From Flavicella sp964230805 (GTDB taxonomy: Bacteria > Bacteroidota > Bacteroidia > Flavobacteriales > Flavobacteriaceae), in contig CAXRIA010000027.1 of the NCBI GenBank assembly GCA_964230805.1, positions 29,936 through 93,935 on the forward strand: DNA of 64,000 nt, read 5' to 3'. Within the stretch, counting starts at the first letter, position 1; the number at the start of each line of letters is the position of its first letter. Below the pieces are notes generated by a model, which ran no database searches, was not told the DNA's origin, and saw only the letters and a list, made by a program, of their open reading frames with translations. Of this stretch, positions 18,116 to 27,360 are shown piece by piece. The translations under genes and the position numbers were made by a program.

Positions 18116-18970
18116 TTATTCTACCCACTTGTCACCTTCAGGACCTTTTGCTTTTGCTGGTTTCGAACCTTGCAAGCTCCATACATAATTAGCGATTTGT
18201 TGAATTTTTTCAGTGCTCAAACTGTTTTTCCAGGCAATCATTCCTTTTCCATCGCGACCACCTTCAGCAATAGTATTGTAGATGTTTTTGATGCCTCCGC
18301 CTAAAATCCAGTATTCATCGGTTAGGTTTGGTCCGATACCTCCACGACCATCTACCATATGACAAACAGCACAATTTTGTTTGAATAATTTTTTCCCTTT
18401 ACTCATTGTATTCGCATCGTTCGCTAGGCTTTCGAAATTTATGGGTTTTACATTTTTTTTGTAGGCTTCGATTTCTTTTTGGGCAATGACAACTTCTTCG
18501 TGATATTCTTCCTTTTGATTGGGACCTCCAAAAACCTCGTAGTATCCTAAATACGCCAGAGCAAAAACAATCGTTGCATAAAATCCATACAACCACCACG
18601 GAGGTAGGTCATTATCCAATTCCTTGATTCCGTCATAATCGTGGTCGAGCTCTATGCTTTCTTCTTCACTGAGCGGTTTTATGTTGGATAAAATCATCCA
18701 CAAACTTTTCCAATTTTTTATTCGTTTTTTTTCTTTTTTAGCATAGTATTCTGCTCTTTCTTTTTCTGAAATATGGTCGGTGTATAATTTTTCTGTGGCT
18801 TCTTTTAGTTTTTCGCCTATCACCAAAGCAAGAAGTACAATTGACAGAAAAGTAGCGACAGGGGCTTGTTTAAAAGCGAAGTCCTCTCCGGGGACAGTTA
18901 TTTCAGTAGCAATGAATACAATTGAAAAAATTAAAAAAGTGCGAATAAACGCGATTGATTTAGGTGTCAT
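18116..18970 (-). CDS. ccoP: cbb3 oxidase cytochrome c subunit CcoP, single-heme form
   Basis: 284-residue membrane-anchored cytochrome c that passes electrons to the CcoNO core. Two N-terminal hydrophobic stretches precede a charged linker and the CcoP N-terminal signature DNDLPPWWLYGFYATIVFAL. Only one heme-attachment site is visible (QNCAVCHMVDGRGGIGPNL near residue 203), with an axial Met candidate in GKGMIAWKNS. Classical proteobacterial CcoP has two CxxCH sites, so this is a shortened electron path. It is co-transcribed with ccoQ, 4 bases away. Confidence 0.92.
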   Translation of the reverse strand: MTPKSIAFIRTFLIFSIVFIATEITVPGEDFAFKQAPVATFLSIVLLALVIGEKLKEATEKLYTDHISEKERAEYYAKKEKKRIKNWKSLWMILSNIKPLSEEESIELDHDYDGIKELDNDLPPWWLYGFYATIVFALAYLGYYEVFGGPNQKEEYHEEVVIAQKEIEAYKKNVKPINFESLANDANTMSKGKKLFKQNCAVCHMVDGRGGIGPNLTDEYWILGGGIKNIYNTIAEGGRDGKGMIAWKNSLSTEKIQQIANYVWSLQGSKPAKAKGPEGDKWVE

Positions 18971-18974
18971 AATT

Positions 18975-19163
18975 TTATGAGATTTGAGTTGGTTTTTCTT
19001 TCTCCAAAGGAAGTTGACGGGCCTTGTTTATGTATTCTTTGTCAGCATTTATTACCCACCAAACCAGTGCCGTAAAAAACACAAAGAAAATAAGTAATGA
19101 AAGAATGGGGTAAATTTCAATTCCTTCAATTTCTGACATGTGGTGTTTTACAAATTTCAACAT
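18975..19163 (-). CDS. ccoQ: cbb3 oxidase small subunit CcoQ-like
   Basis: 62-residue single-helix membrane protein (ILSLLIFFVFFTALVWWVI) with a short charged tail, between ccoNO (2 bases) and ccoP (4 bases). Position, size and the Trp-rich helix end followed by a basic/acidic tail match CcoQ/FixQ, which stabilises the oxidase complex. Sequence similarity alone is weak. Confidence 0.8.
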   Translation of the reverse strand: MLKFVKHHMSEIEGIEIYPILSLLIFFVFFTALVWWVINADKEYINKARQLPLEKEKPTQIS

Positions 19164-19165
19164 AC

Positions 19166-21355
19166 TTAGTTCGTGTTTTGGGATTCTTTTATTTTGATAT
19201 CGGTACCCAATCGTTGTAAGTATGCAATTAATGCAACAATTTCGCGTTTCCTGATGGGTGTAAAAGTTTCTCCATTGGCGAGTGCTGCTTGATTTTCGGC
19301 TTCGTAATTTTGAACAAAAGTTGGATCTTGGTGTAAATTTTGTTCGATTTGTAAAGCTTGATTCTCCAAATGGATAAGAGCATTTTGTATTTCTTCATCG
19401 GAGTAAGGAACACCTAATTTTTTCATGACTTTCATTTTTGTCTGAGTTTCGGAGATATCCAAAGTGTTCTCTGCGAGCCATTGGTAACGTGGCATAATGG
19501 ATTCTGGGGAGGTGCTTTGGGGATCGAACATGTGGTTGAAATGCCAGCTATCTGAGTATTTCAATCCCTCTCTCGCCAAATCAGGTCCCGTACGTTTGGA
19601 CCCCCATAAGAAGGGGTGGTCGTAAACGAATTCACCTGCTTTCGAGTATTCGCCATAGCGTTCGACTTCTGAACGGAATGGACGAATCATTTGGGAATGA
19701 CAACTTACACAGCCTTCTCGTATGTACAAATCGCGACCTTCCAACTCTAAGGGAGTATAGGGTTTTACACTCGTAATGGTAGGGATGTTCGATTTTACGA
19801 GAAGGGTTGGGATAATTTGAATAGCCCCTCCGATTAATATAGTGATTGTGGCTAATAGAGTCAATTGCACAGGCTTCCTTTCCAAATGTTTGTGCCAGCT
19901 TTCACCTAAGATTCTTCCACTACTTATTTTTTTTAGTGCCATGCCTTCTGCCAAATCATCTTCTACGACAACGCCTTTCTTTACAGTTTTATAAATGTTG
20001 TAAATCATGATTAGTGTCCCTCCGATATACATAGAACCACCAATAGCTCGCATCCAGTACATTGGAATGATTTGTGTGACAGTTTCCAAAAAGTTTCCAT
20101 AAACCAATGTTCCGTCTGGATTGAATTGTTTCCACATAGAGGCTTGGACAAATCCTGCCACATACATGGGCAGGGCGTATAGAATGATGCCTAAAGTACC
20201 AATCCAAAAATGTGTGTTGGCTAACTTTTTGGAATGCAATTTTGTTTTAAAAATTTGAGGAACCAACCAGTAAATTATTCCGAACGTAAGGAATCCATTC
20301 CATGCCAAGGCACCTACGTGCACGTGTGCAATAATCCAGTCAGTGAAATGCGCGATGGCATTGACGTTTTTAAGGGATAGCATGGGCCCCTCAAAAGTAG
20401 CCATACCATAACCCGTAATGGCCACGACCATAAACTTTAGCAATGGTTCATTCCTCACTTTATCCCATGCGCCTCTAAGGGTAAGTAGGCCGTTGATCAT
20501 ACCTCCCCAGGAAGGTGCTATCAACATTACAGAAAATACAACACCTAAATTTTGCGCCCAATCAGGCAGGGAGGTATAAAGCAGGTGATGCGGTCCTGCC
20601 CAGATATAAATAAAAATCAACGACCAGAAGTGAACAATTGACAAACGGTATGAATATACAGGTCTGTTGGCTGCTTTGGGAACAAAGTAATACATTAAAC
20701 CTAAAAAAGGGGTTGTTAAGAAAAAAGCAACCGCATTGTGTCCGTACCACCATTGTACCAATGCATCTTGAACACCGGCATATACAGAATAACTTTTTAA
20801 GAAAGAAACGGGCAATTCAAAACTGTTAAAGATGTGTAAAACGGCAACAGTAACAAAAGTTGCTAGGTAAAACCAAATGGCTACATATAAATGACGTTCT
20901 CTCCGTTTTAGGATGGTTGCAATTAGGTTCACTCCAAAAGCAACCCAAACCAAGGCAATGGCAATGTCAATAGGCCATTCCAATTCGGCATATTCCTTGC
21001 TTGTAGTAATTCCCAAGGGCAGTGTAATGGCAGCAGCAACAATGATCAGTTGCCATCCCCAAAAATTGAATTTGCTTAAAAAATCACTCCACATTCTCGC
21101 TTTTAACAAGCGTTGAGAAGAATAGTATACACCTGCATAAAGTGCATTTCCGATAAAGGCAAAAATAACAGCATTCGTATGAAGTGGACGCAATCGGCCA
21201 AAACTCAACCATGAAATACCATTTGTTAGGTTCGGAAATAAGAACATTAAGGATAAAAGTAGACCGACAATCATCCCAATGATTCCCCAAAAGAGTGTGG
21301 CATAGATGAAATTTTTTACAATCTTGTTGTCGTAGTAAAATTGTTGTATTTCCAT
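19166..21355 (-). CDS. ccoN: cbb3-type cytochrome c oxidase, fused subunits I and II (CcoNO)
   Basis: 729-residue fusion of the heme-copper catalytic subunit CcoN (about residues 1-480) and the membrane-bound cytochrome c CcoO (about 510-729). The N part carries the conserved histidines in LRPLHTNAVIFAFIGNAL, WYGHNAVAFF and AGPHHLLYTSLPDW, plus the helix-X region HFTDWIIAHVHVGALAW. The O part has one heme c site, EGCVSCHSQMIRPFRSE, and an axial Met candidate in SIMPRYQWL. The enzyme reduces O2 to water with high affinity and pumps protons. The N-O fusion is common in Bacteroidota. Confidence 0.97.
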   Translation of the reverse strand: MEIQQFYYDNKIVKNFIYATLFWGIIGMIVGLLLSLMFLFPNLTNGISWLSFGRLRPLHTNAVIFAFIGNALYAGVYYSSQRLLKARMWSDFLSKFNFWGWQLIIVAAAITLPLGITTSKEYAELEWPIDIAIALVWVAFGVNLIATILKRRERHLYVAIWFYLATFVTVAVLHIFNSFELPVSFLKSYSVYAGVQDALVQWWYGHNAVAFFLTTPFLGLMYYFVPKAANRPVYSYRLSIVHFWSLIFIYIWAGPHHLLYTSLPDWAQNLGVVFSVMLIAPSWGGMINGLLTLRGAWDKVRNEPLLKFMVVAITGYGMATFEGPMLSLKNVNAIAHFTDWIIAHVHVGALAWNGFLTFGIIYWLVPQIFKTKLHSKKLANTHFWIGTLGIILYALPMYVAGFVQASMWKQFNPDGTLVYGNFLETVTQIIPMYWMRAIGGSMYIGGTLIMIYNIYKTVKKGVVVEDDLAEGMALKKISSGRILGESWHKHLERKPVQLTLLATITILIGGAIQIIPTLLVKSNIPTITSVKPYTPLELEGRDLYIREGCVSCHSQMIRPFRSEVERYGEYSKAGEFVYDHPFLWGSKRTGPDLAREGLKYSDSWHFNHMFDPQSTSPESIMPRYQWLAENTLDISETQTKMKVMKKLGVPYSDEEIQNALIHLENQALQIEQNLHQDPTFVQNYEAENQAALANGETFTPIRKREIVALIAYLQRLGTDIKIKESQNTN

Positions 21356-21360
21356 GAAAT

Positions 21361-21543
21361 TTAAGATTTGTTCATTGGTTTGTTTTTGTGAATTGCCTCA
21401 TTGGGTGTGTCTTCAAAAAGGATGCGCACAGGTGGCGTGTAGGAATCTTCATATTGTCCACTCCGAACCGCTTGTATAAAAGCGATTAGAAAGCCGATCG
21501 CTATGATAAGACTGATAGAAATTAGCAAATAAATAACACCCAT
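21361..21543 (-). CDS. ccoS: cbb3 oxidase maturation protein CcoS
   Basis: 60-residue single-helix protein. MGVIYLLISISLIIAIGFLIAF is followed by the short SGQYEDSYTPPVRILFED tail that is the CcoS signature. CcoS is needed to insert heme and copper into CcoN. It lies between ccoI (13 bases) and ccoNO (5 bases). Confidence 0.93.
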   Translation of the reverse strand: MGVIYLLISISLIIAIGFLIAFIQAVRSGQYEDSYTPPVRILFEDTPNEAIHKNKPMNKS

Positions 21544-21556
21544 ACCACTTGTGGAT

Positions 21557-23995
21557 TTAGTCTAACGAAAGTATTTTAGAATCATTAGTTTTTAGATGAT
21601 AATTGTCATCTTTTACTTTTATCAAGTTTCTTGCGGTAAAGTTTGTAGTGAGGGTTACAAATACAACTACGGAAATAGAGCTTAGCGGCATTAAAATTGC
21701 AGCGATCACTGGTGATAATTGTCCTGTAGTCGCAAAATAAAGTCCCACAATATTGTACAAAAAAGAAAGTAAGAAACTCGCTTTTATGATATGAATAGCT
21801 CTTCTAGAAATTTTCAATAGCTCGGGAAGTTTCTTTAAGACGTGTGCATCGATGATGCCATCGCATGCAGGTGAAAAAACATTGACATTTTCGGAGACAG
21901 CGATTCCAACATCGCTCTGTGCCAAAGCTCCGGCGTCGTTCAAACCATCTCCAATCATCATTATTTTTTCTTTTCTTTTTTGTTTTTTCTTGATATAATT
22001 GAGTTTGTCTTGGGGTTTCTGATAAAACAACAAGCTGCAATTGTTGGGCAGTACTTGTTCCAAGTAGCTTTTTTCTCCGGGATTATCACCCGATAAAATG
22101 GTTAGTTTGAAATTTGTTTTTAAGATTTGGAACATCGGAATAATTCCCTTTCGATAGCTGTTTTTAAAAATAAATTTGCCTTTGCTTTTTCTGTTAATAT
22201 TTATGTACACTGCAGTTTCTAAGAAATTGTTTTTTGAGGAGGTGCTTGCAAATTTTGCTGCCCCTATTCTGAAAGTGAGATTTTGAAATGTGCCCTGAAT
22301 TCCGCTCCCCGTTATTTCTGTGAAATTTTTCACTGTGCTCGTTTCAATATTTCGCATAGAATCATAAAGAGCTCGACTTAATGGGTGGTTGGAATTTCGT
22401 AATACCGATTTGATTCCTTTTTTTTCGTGTACGCTTAATGGTTCGCCATGATAAGTTATTTTTTGTTTCTGTGACGAGGTGATGGTTCCTGTTTTGTCAA
22501 AAACTAAGGCATTTATTTTGGCCATTTTTTCAATAACGTTTGCATTTTTGAGGTAAAATTTATGTTTTCCGAAAATTCGAAGAATATTGCCTAGCGTAAA
22601 AGGGGCCGATAGTGCCAGGGCACAAGGGCATGCTATGATGAGCACGGAACTGATTGCTGTTATGGAAATTTTGGGATCTGTAAAATACCAATAGCATCCT
22701 GATAATAGCGCAATACTTAAAATAATATACGTGAAGTATTGGCTAATTTGGTCTGTTATGTTTTGAAAGCTTTTCGTTTTGTCTTTTTGAAAAATAGCAT
22801 TGCTCCACAGTTGGGTCAAATAGCTTTGCAAAACGGGCTTAAGGACTTTAATTTCTAGGGCATTTCCCAGTTGTTTGCCTCCTGAAAAGATTTTGTCACC
22901 GGACTTTTTTTCAACAGGTTTTGATTCTCCTGTTATGAAACTGTAATCCAAGATTCCTTCGCCATTAATCAGAATACCGTCAATAGGTATCAGTTCTTGA
23001 TTTCGAACAAGGATTCGGTCACCTTTTACCAAATCGTAAATTTGAACCGCCTCTTCTTTTTTGTTTTTTATTCGGGTGACAGCTATGGGGAAATAGGATT
23101 TATAATCTCTTTCGAAAGACAAAAATGCATAGGTGCGTTGTTGAAAAAGCTTTCCGAGAAGTAAGAAAAAAAGCAAGCCTGTGAAACTGTCCAAATAGCC
23201 TTGTCCGTTGCCAGAAACAATTTCATACGCGCTTCTAAAAAACAAAACGAGTATTCCTAAAGATATAGGGATGTCGATATTTGCAATTCTATGTTTGAGT
23301 CCTTTGTAAGCAGAAAATAGATATTCTTGTGCGGAATAGAGAAGTACAGGAACAGCTAGAAAAAAAGCAATCCATCGGAAGAATGGTTTGTACTGATTCA
23401 GCCAGAATTCATCAGCTTCTAAATACTCAGGAAAAGATAAAAACATGATATTTCCAAAGGCAAAGCCAGCGATGCCAATCTTGTAAATTAATGATTTGTC
23501 GGTGGACTCAGATTTTTTTGTTTCGGTGTTTTCAAGTCGAATATAGGGGTCGTATCCGATGGAGTGCAAAAGGAGAACAATTTCTTTCAATGAAATGATC
23601 TCTTTGTCAAAAACTATTCGGACCGTTTTTTTCGGGAAATTTACTTGAGCGGCACGAATGTTTTTGTTCAATTTGTGTAGGTTTTCTAAGATCCAAATAC
23701 AGGAACTGCAGTGTATGTGAGGAATATTTAGGGTGACAATACTCGTGGTGTCAGAATCAAAATCCAATAGTTTCTTGGCAATATGCGCGGAATCCAAATA
23801 ATCGTATTGTCCAGAAATTTCCTCTGGAATTTTTCCAGGCGCTTGTTCAAAAGTGTAATAGCCGTTTAAATTGTTTGCGTGTAGAATTTTAAAAACCGTT
23901 TTGCAGCCATTACAACAGAAGTGTTTTTGATCAAAAACAACAGCGTTGGCTACTTTACATTCATTACCGCAATGATAGCAGTTGGTTTTTTTCAT
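21557..23995 (-). CDS. ccoI: cbb3-associated copper-translocating P-type ATPase CcoI
   Basis: 812-residue P1B-type ATPase that exports Cu(I) to the periplasmic side for insertion into the cbb3 active site. The N-terminus carries a Cys-rich metal-binding region (CYHCGNECK, then FCCNGCK), followed by an HMA domain with PHIHCSSCIWIL. The membrane ion-binding motif is IACPCALALSAP. The phosphorylation site DKTGTITSSQ is intact, as are the TGES equivalent (FITGESKPVEK) and hinge GDGLNDAGALAQSDVG. It is the first gene of the cco operon. The promoter element TACTTTTG lies at 24076-24083. Confidence 0.95.
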   Translation of the reverse strand: MKKTNCYHCGNECKVANAVVFDQKHFCCNGCKTVFKILHANNLNGYYTFEQAPGKIPEEISGQYDYLDSAHIAKKLLDFDSDTTSIVTLNIPHIHCSSCIWILENLHKLNKNIRAAQVNFPKKTVRIVFDKEIISLKEIVLLLHSIGYDPYIRLENTETKKSESTDKSLIYKIGIAGFAFGNIMFLSFPEYLEADEFWLNQYKPFFRWIAFFLAVPVLLYSAQEYLFSAYKGLKHRIANIDIPISLGILVLFFRSAYEIVSGNGQGYLDSFTGLLFFLLLGKLFQQRTYAFLSFERDYKSYFPIAVTRIKNKKEEAVQIYDLVKGDRILVRNQELIPIDGILINGEGILDYSFITGESKPVEKKSGDKIFSGGKQLGNALEIKVLKPVLQSYLTQLWSNAIFQKDKTKSFQNITDQISQYFTYIILSIALLSGCYWYFTDPKISITAISSVLIIACPCALALSAPFTLGNILRIFGKHKFYLKNANVIEKMAKINALVFDKTGTITSSQKQKITYHGEPLSVHEKKGIKSVLRNSNHPLSRALYDSMRNIETSTVKNFTEITGSGIQGTFQNLTFRIGAAKFASTSSKNNFLETAVYININRKSKGKFIFKNSYRKGIIPMFQILKTNFKLTILSGDNPGEKSYLEQVLPNNCSLLFYQKPQDKLNYIKKKQKRKEKIMMIGDGLNDAGALAQSDVGIAVSENVNVFSPACDGIIDAHVLKKLPELLKISRRAIHIIKASFLLSFLYNIVGLYFATTGQLSPVIAAILMPLSSISVVVFVTLTTNFTARNLIKVKDDNYHLKTNDSKILSLD

Positions 23996-24075
23996 TTCGT
24001 TGAAATTGTCAAAAAGAACAAATGAATTTTAGCAAATTGTTGCTTTTTGTATTCTATTTTGAAAGACAATTGTGC

Positions 24076-24083
24076 CAAAAGTA
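24076..24083 (-). promoter_or_regulatory. Bacteroidota -7 promoter element for the cco operon
   Basis: TACTTTTG on the minus strand, about 80 bases before the ccoI ATG. The palindrome at 24121-24134 would lie near position -58 to -60 of this promoter, an activator-like distance. Confidence 0.6.
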
Positions 24084-24120
24084 CTTCTAGCAAGTTTCCG
24101 AATAAAATGAAGATAGACGA

Positions 24121-24134
24121 ATGACAAATGTCAT
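24121..24134. promoter_or_regulatory. Palindrome in the fnr-like/cco intergenic region, candidate Crp/Fnr operator
   Basis: ATGACA-AA-TGTCAT, a perfect 6-bp inverted repeat with a 2-base centre. It lies between two divergent promoters: upstream of the cco -7 element and centred about 31 bases before the predicted transcript start of the Crp/Fnr gene. It resembles no simple FNR box (TTGAT-N4-ATCAA), so the assignment to this regulator is inference. Confidence 0.5.
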
Positions 24135-24144
24135 ATTTTTAAGT

Positions 24145-24152
24145 TATATTTG
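24145..24152 (+). promoter_or_regulatory. Bacteroidota -7 promoter element for the Crp/Fnr gene
   Basis: TATATTTG, an exact consensus match 25 bases before ATG 24177. Confidence 0.65.
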
Positions 24153-24176
24153 ATTTAGGTTTGTATAAATATTGTT

Positions 24177-24863
24177 ATGGGGAATTGTCAGCGATGCATT
24201 GTAAAAGAACTCAGTAAGCTGAGCACCTTGACAAGCAGTCAATTGAAACAGGTTTCTGCGTGTAAGACAGCTACGTCCTTTAAAAAGGGAGATGTCATTT
24301 TAAAGGAAGGATCCATGTTGAATGGCGTGTATTGTATCAAGGAAGGAAAGTGTAAGTTGACAAAACTGGGTCCCAATGGCAAAGAGCAAATCATAAAGTT
24401 TATAACAAGTGGAGATATGTTGGGGTATCGCGCTGTTTTGGGTGAAGAGCCTGTCAGTCTTTCCGTGGTTGCTTTGGAAGATATGGCTGCGTGTTTTATT
24501 CCGAAACAAGATATTTTGACTGTCTTTCATCAAAATAAAAATTTTTCAAAAAATTTATTTTCAAATGTGTGCAACGAACTGAACGATGCCAATACAATCA
24601 TTACCAACATGGCTCAAAAAACTGTTCGAGAACGATTGGCAGAAGCCTTGTTGTTTTTAGAGGATACTTTTGGGCATGATGAGGATGGCTTTATAGATGT
24701 GGTATTGTCAAGAGAGGAGCTCTCAAGCGTTGTGGGTACGGCCACAGAATCCGCGATTCGGTTGTTGTCAGAGATGAAAAAAGATCGCATTATTTCTTTG
24801 GAGGGAAAACGAATAAAAATTCTCGATAGAGCTGTTTTAAAACGAATCGGATTTGGGTTTTAG
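24177..24863 (+). CDS. Crp/Fnr family transcriptional regulator
   Basis: 228-residue DNA-binding regulator. A cyclic-nucleotide-binding-like beta roll covers about residues 25-125 (KGDVILKEGSMLNGVYCIKEG), then a long dimer helix and a C-terminal winged helix with recognition segment LSREELSSVVGTATESAIRLL. Four cysteines are placed in an FNR-like way (Cys4, Cys7, Cys29, Cys106), which may allow an oxygen-sensitive Fe-S cluster, but the spacing differs from E. coli FNR. Divergent to the cbb3 operon, it probably controls it in response to oxygen. The last gene base lies 6 bases from the convergent cyclo-ligase gene. Confidence 0.9.
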   Translation: MGNCQRCIVKELSKLSTLTSSQLKQVSACKTATSFKKGDVILKEGSMLNGVYCIKEGKCKLTKLGPNGKEQIIKFITSGDMLGYRAVLGEEPVSLSVVALEDMAACFIPKQDILTVFHQNKNFSKNLFSNVCNELNDANTIITNMAQKTVRERLAEALLFLEDTFGHDEDGFIDVVLSREELSSVVGTATESAIRLLSEMKKDRIISLEGKRIKILDRAVLKRIGFGF

Positions 24864-24868
24864 TGGTG

Positions 24869-25426
24869 TTAAAACCTGTAGATTTTTTCAGGACTCACGC
24901 AGTAATCCAAACGAATATCGTGTTTTTCGGAGTCTTTTATAGTCTCCTCTGCTTCAAAAAAGGAAAGCCCTATTTTTAGAGCGTTGGTATTTTGTAAAAA
25001 ACGATCGTAAAAGCCTTTGCCATATCCAATTCTGTTGCCTTCTTTGTCAAAGGCAAGCAAGGGTATAAAAATTACGTCCAGTTTCGAAACAGGAACCTCT
25101 AATCCCTCTTTTGGTTCAGGTATTCCATAGCTGTTTTTTACAAACCGTGTGTTTTCTGTCATCAAAAAATGCTGCATTTCTCCTGTTTTAAAATCAGATT
25201 TCGACACGACAATTTCTTTGTTTTTTGCAAATAAGATGTTCAGAATATGACTGGTGTCAATTTCTTTTTGTTCTTCTATGCAAAGAAATAAGTGAAAATA
25301 CAAACCGTTCCATAGGTTCATTTTGAGAAGTTGATTGGCAATACGAATGCTTTTGTCCTCGACATCAGCAGAGGAAAGTTCGTTTCGGAGGGTTTTGTAT
25401 TTTTTGCGAAGTTCTTGTTTAAACAT
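24869..25426 (-). CDS. 5-formyltetrahydrofolate cyclo-ligase
   Basis: 185-residue cytoplasmic enzyme that converts 5-formyl-THF to 5,10-methenyl-THF with ATP. The family signatures are visible: FKQELRKKYKTLRNEL at the N-terminus, the substrate/ATP loop NRIGYGKGFYDRFL near residue 130, and a C-terminal HDIRLDYCVSP. ATG 25426 gives the typical length; the in-frame extension to 25489 has no family counterpart. Confidence 0.93.
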   Translation of the reverse strand: MFKQELRKKYKTLRNELSSADVEDKSIRIANQLLKMNLWNGLYFHLFLCIEEQKEIDTSHILNILFAKNKEIVVSKSDFKTGEMQHFLMTENTRFVKNSYGIPEPKEGLEVPVSKLDVIFIPLLAFDKEGNRIGYGKGFYDRFLQNTNALKIGLSFFEAEETIKDSEKHDIRLDYCVSPEKIYRF

Positions 25427-25500
25427 ATCGTCGTTTGCATTGCAAAGTAAGAGTATTTTTATTCCATATGCAAAACGAGGGGTGCCCACTCATTTTTTTT

Positions 25501-25508
25501 TAAATTTG
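25501..25508 (+). promoter_or_regulatory. Bacteroidota -7 promoter element for uvrC
   Basis: TAAATTTG, 45 bases before the chosen uvrC start. The alternative GTG start at 25508 shares its last base with this element and would be upstream of the transcript. Confidence 0.6.
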
Positions 25509-25552
25509 TGAAATCGCAAAGAAAACACCACTCAAATACTCAAGTACATTTT

Positions 25553-27340
25553 ATGCACGAGCCTCTCAAGATACAAGTTCAAGCACTTCCAAGTTCTCCA
25601 GGGGTTTATCAGTATTACGATAAAAATGAGCAACTTTTGTATATCGGTAAGGCTAAAAATTTGAAAAAAAGAGTGGCTTCTTATTTTAATAAAAATCAGG
25701 AGAGTGGTAAAACACGTGTCTTGGTCAAAAAAATAAGAACCGTCAAGCATATTGTGGTGGCAACTGAAACGGACGCTCTTTTGTTGGAAAATAATTTGAT
25801 TAAAAAATACCAGCCACGCTACAATGTCATGCTAAAAGATGACAAAACGTATCCTTGGATTTGTGTCAAAAAAGAACGTTTTCCGCGAGTTTTTTTGACA
25901 AGAAAAGTCATCAAAGATGGCTCCGAATACTATGGGCCCTATACTTCTATAAAAACGGCAAAGGTACTGTTAGATTTGATCAAGGAATTGTATCCCCTTC
26001 GAAGTTGTAATTTTTTGTTGAGTGCAAAAAATATAGAAAGTAACAAATTCAAAGTGTGTTTGGATTATCATATTGGGAATTGTCAGGGACCCTGTGAAGA
26101 TTTTCAAACAGAAACGAATTATTTAGAGGACATTAAGGCGATTCGAAATATTATTAAGGGAAACTTTAAATCATCGTTAGAGAAGTTTCGAAAAAAGATG
26201 CTTTCTTTTTCCCAGGAAATGAAATTTGAAGAAGCCCAGAAAATCAAAGAAAAACTGGACTTGTTACAAAATTACCAAGCCAGGTCCACTGTGGTAAATC
26301 CCTCCATAAACAATGTAGACGTTTTTTCTATTATTTCGGATGAAAGTTATGGATATGTCAATTTTTTCAAGATATCCAATGGGGCGATTATTCAGTCGCA
26401 CACAACTGAAATAAAGAAGAAATTAGATGAAACTGACAAAGAGTTGTTGGAGCTGTCGATTGTGGAAATTCGTCAAAAGTTCAATGCCAATTCACCTGAG
26501 ATTTATGTGCCTTTTCCGGTAGACTTGGGAGGCGACCTCAAAGTGACGGTTCCTAAATTAGGAGACAAAAAAAGAATTGTGGAGCTTTCGGAGCGAAATG
26601 CAAAATATTACCGACAAGATCGATTTAAGCAGATGCAAATTGTAGATCCTGATCGGCATGTAAAACGCATCATGGCCCAAATGCAAAAGGATTTGCGGCT
26701 TTCCGAAGCGCCAAGGCATATCGAATGCTTTGACAACTCAAACATTCAAGGAACACACCCTGTGGCAGCATGTGTCGTTTTTAAAGATGGCAAACCGAGT
26801 AAAAAGGAATATCGAAATTTTAATATCAAAACAGTCAAAGGGCCTGATGATTTTGCCTCAATGGAAGAAGTGGTGTTCCGCCGCTACAAACGATTGCTTG
26901 AGGAGGGGGAAAGTTTGCCTCAATTGATTGTAATTGACGGGGGGAAGGGACAATTGTCTTCCGCCGTAAAAAGTTTGGATGTTTTAGGTTTGCGAGGAAA
27001 AATAGCGATTATAGGAATTGCGAAACGATTGGAAGAGATTTATTATCCAGAGGATCCCATTCCTTTGTATTTGGATAAAACTTCGGAAACTTTGAAAATA
27101 GTTCAGTTTTTGAGAAATGAGGCACATCGATTTGGAATTACACACCATCGTAACAAAAGAAGTAAAGCTGCGATCAAATCGGAGTTAGAGATGATTCCCG
27201 GGATAGGAAAACAAACCATTCAAACGTTGTTGCAATATTACAAATCTGTAAAAAGGGTGAAGGCTGCGAACTTGGAGAGTCTTGTCACTGTTATTGGAGA
27301 ATCTCGTGCAAAAAAAGTATTCGAATTTTTCAACAAATAA
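25553..27340 (+). CDS. uvrC: Excinuclease ABC subunit C
   Basis: 595-residue nuclease of nucleotide-excision repair that makes both incisions around a UvrB-bound lesion. N-terminal GIY-YIG nuclease domain (SSPGVYQYYDKNEQLLYIGKAK, the 3' incision). A four-Cys-like region (RSCNFLL, KVCLDYHIGNCQGPC) may bind an Fe-S cluster. The UVR motif that binds UvrB is near residue 210-240 (FSQEMKFEEAQKIKEKL). The RNase H-like 5' nuclease follows (HIECFDNSNIQGTHPVA, IVIDGGKGQLSSA), and tandem helix-hairpin-helix motifs close the protein (EMIPGIGKQTIQTLL). Convergent with the TolC-like gene. Confidence 0.97.
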   Translation: MHEPLKIQVQALPSSPGVYQYYDKNEQLLYIGKAKNLKKRVASYFNKNQESGKTRVLVKKIRTVKHIVVATETDALLLENNLIKKYQPRYNVMLKDDKTYPWICVKKERFPRVFLTRKVIKDGSEYYGPYTSIKTAKVLLDLIKELYPLRSCNFLLSAKNIESNKFKVCLDYHIGNCQGPCEDFQTETNYLEDIKAIRNIIKGNFKSSLEKFRKKMLSFSQEMKFEEAQKIKEKLDLLQNYQARSTVVNPSINNVDVFSIISDESYGYVNFFKISNGAIIQSHTTEIKKKLDETDKELLELSIVEIRQKFNANSPEIYVPFPVDLGGDLKVTVPKLGDKKRIVELSERNAKYYRQDRFKQMQIVDPDRHVKRIMAQMQKDLRLSEAPRHIECFDNSNIQGTHPVAACVVFKDGKPSKKEYRNFNIKTVKGPDDFASMEEVVFRRYKRLLEEGESLPQLIVIDGGKGQLSSAVKSLDVLGLRGKIAIIGIAKRLEEIYYPEDPIPLYLDKTSETLKIVQFLRNEAHRFGITHHRNKRSKAAIKSELEMIPGIGKQTIQTLLQYYKSVKRVKAANLESLVTVIGESRAKKVFEFFNK

Positions 27341-27360
27341 TGGCTCAAAGATTGGTTTTG

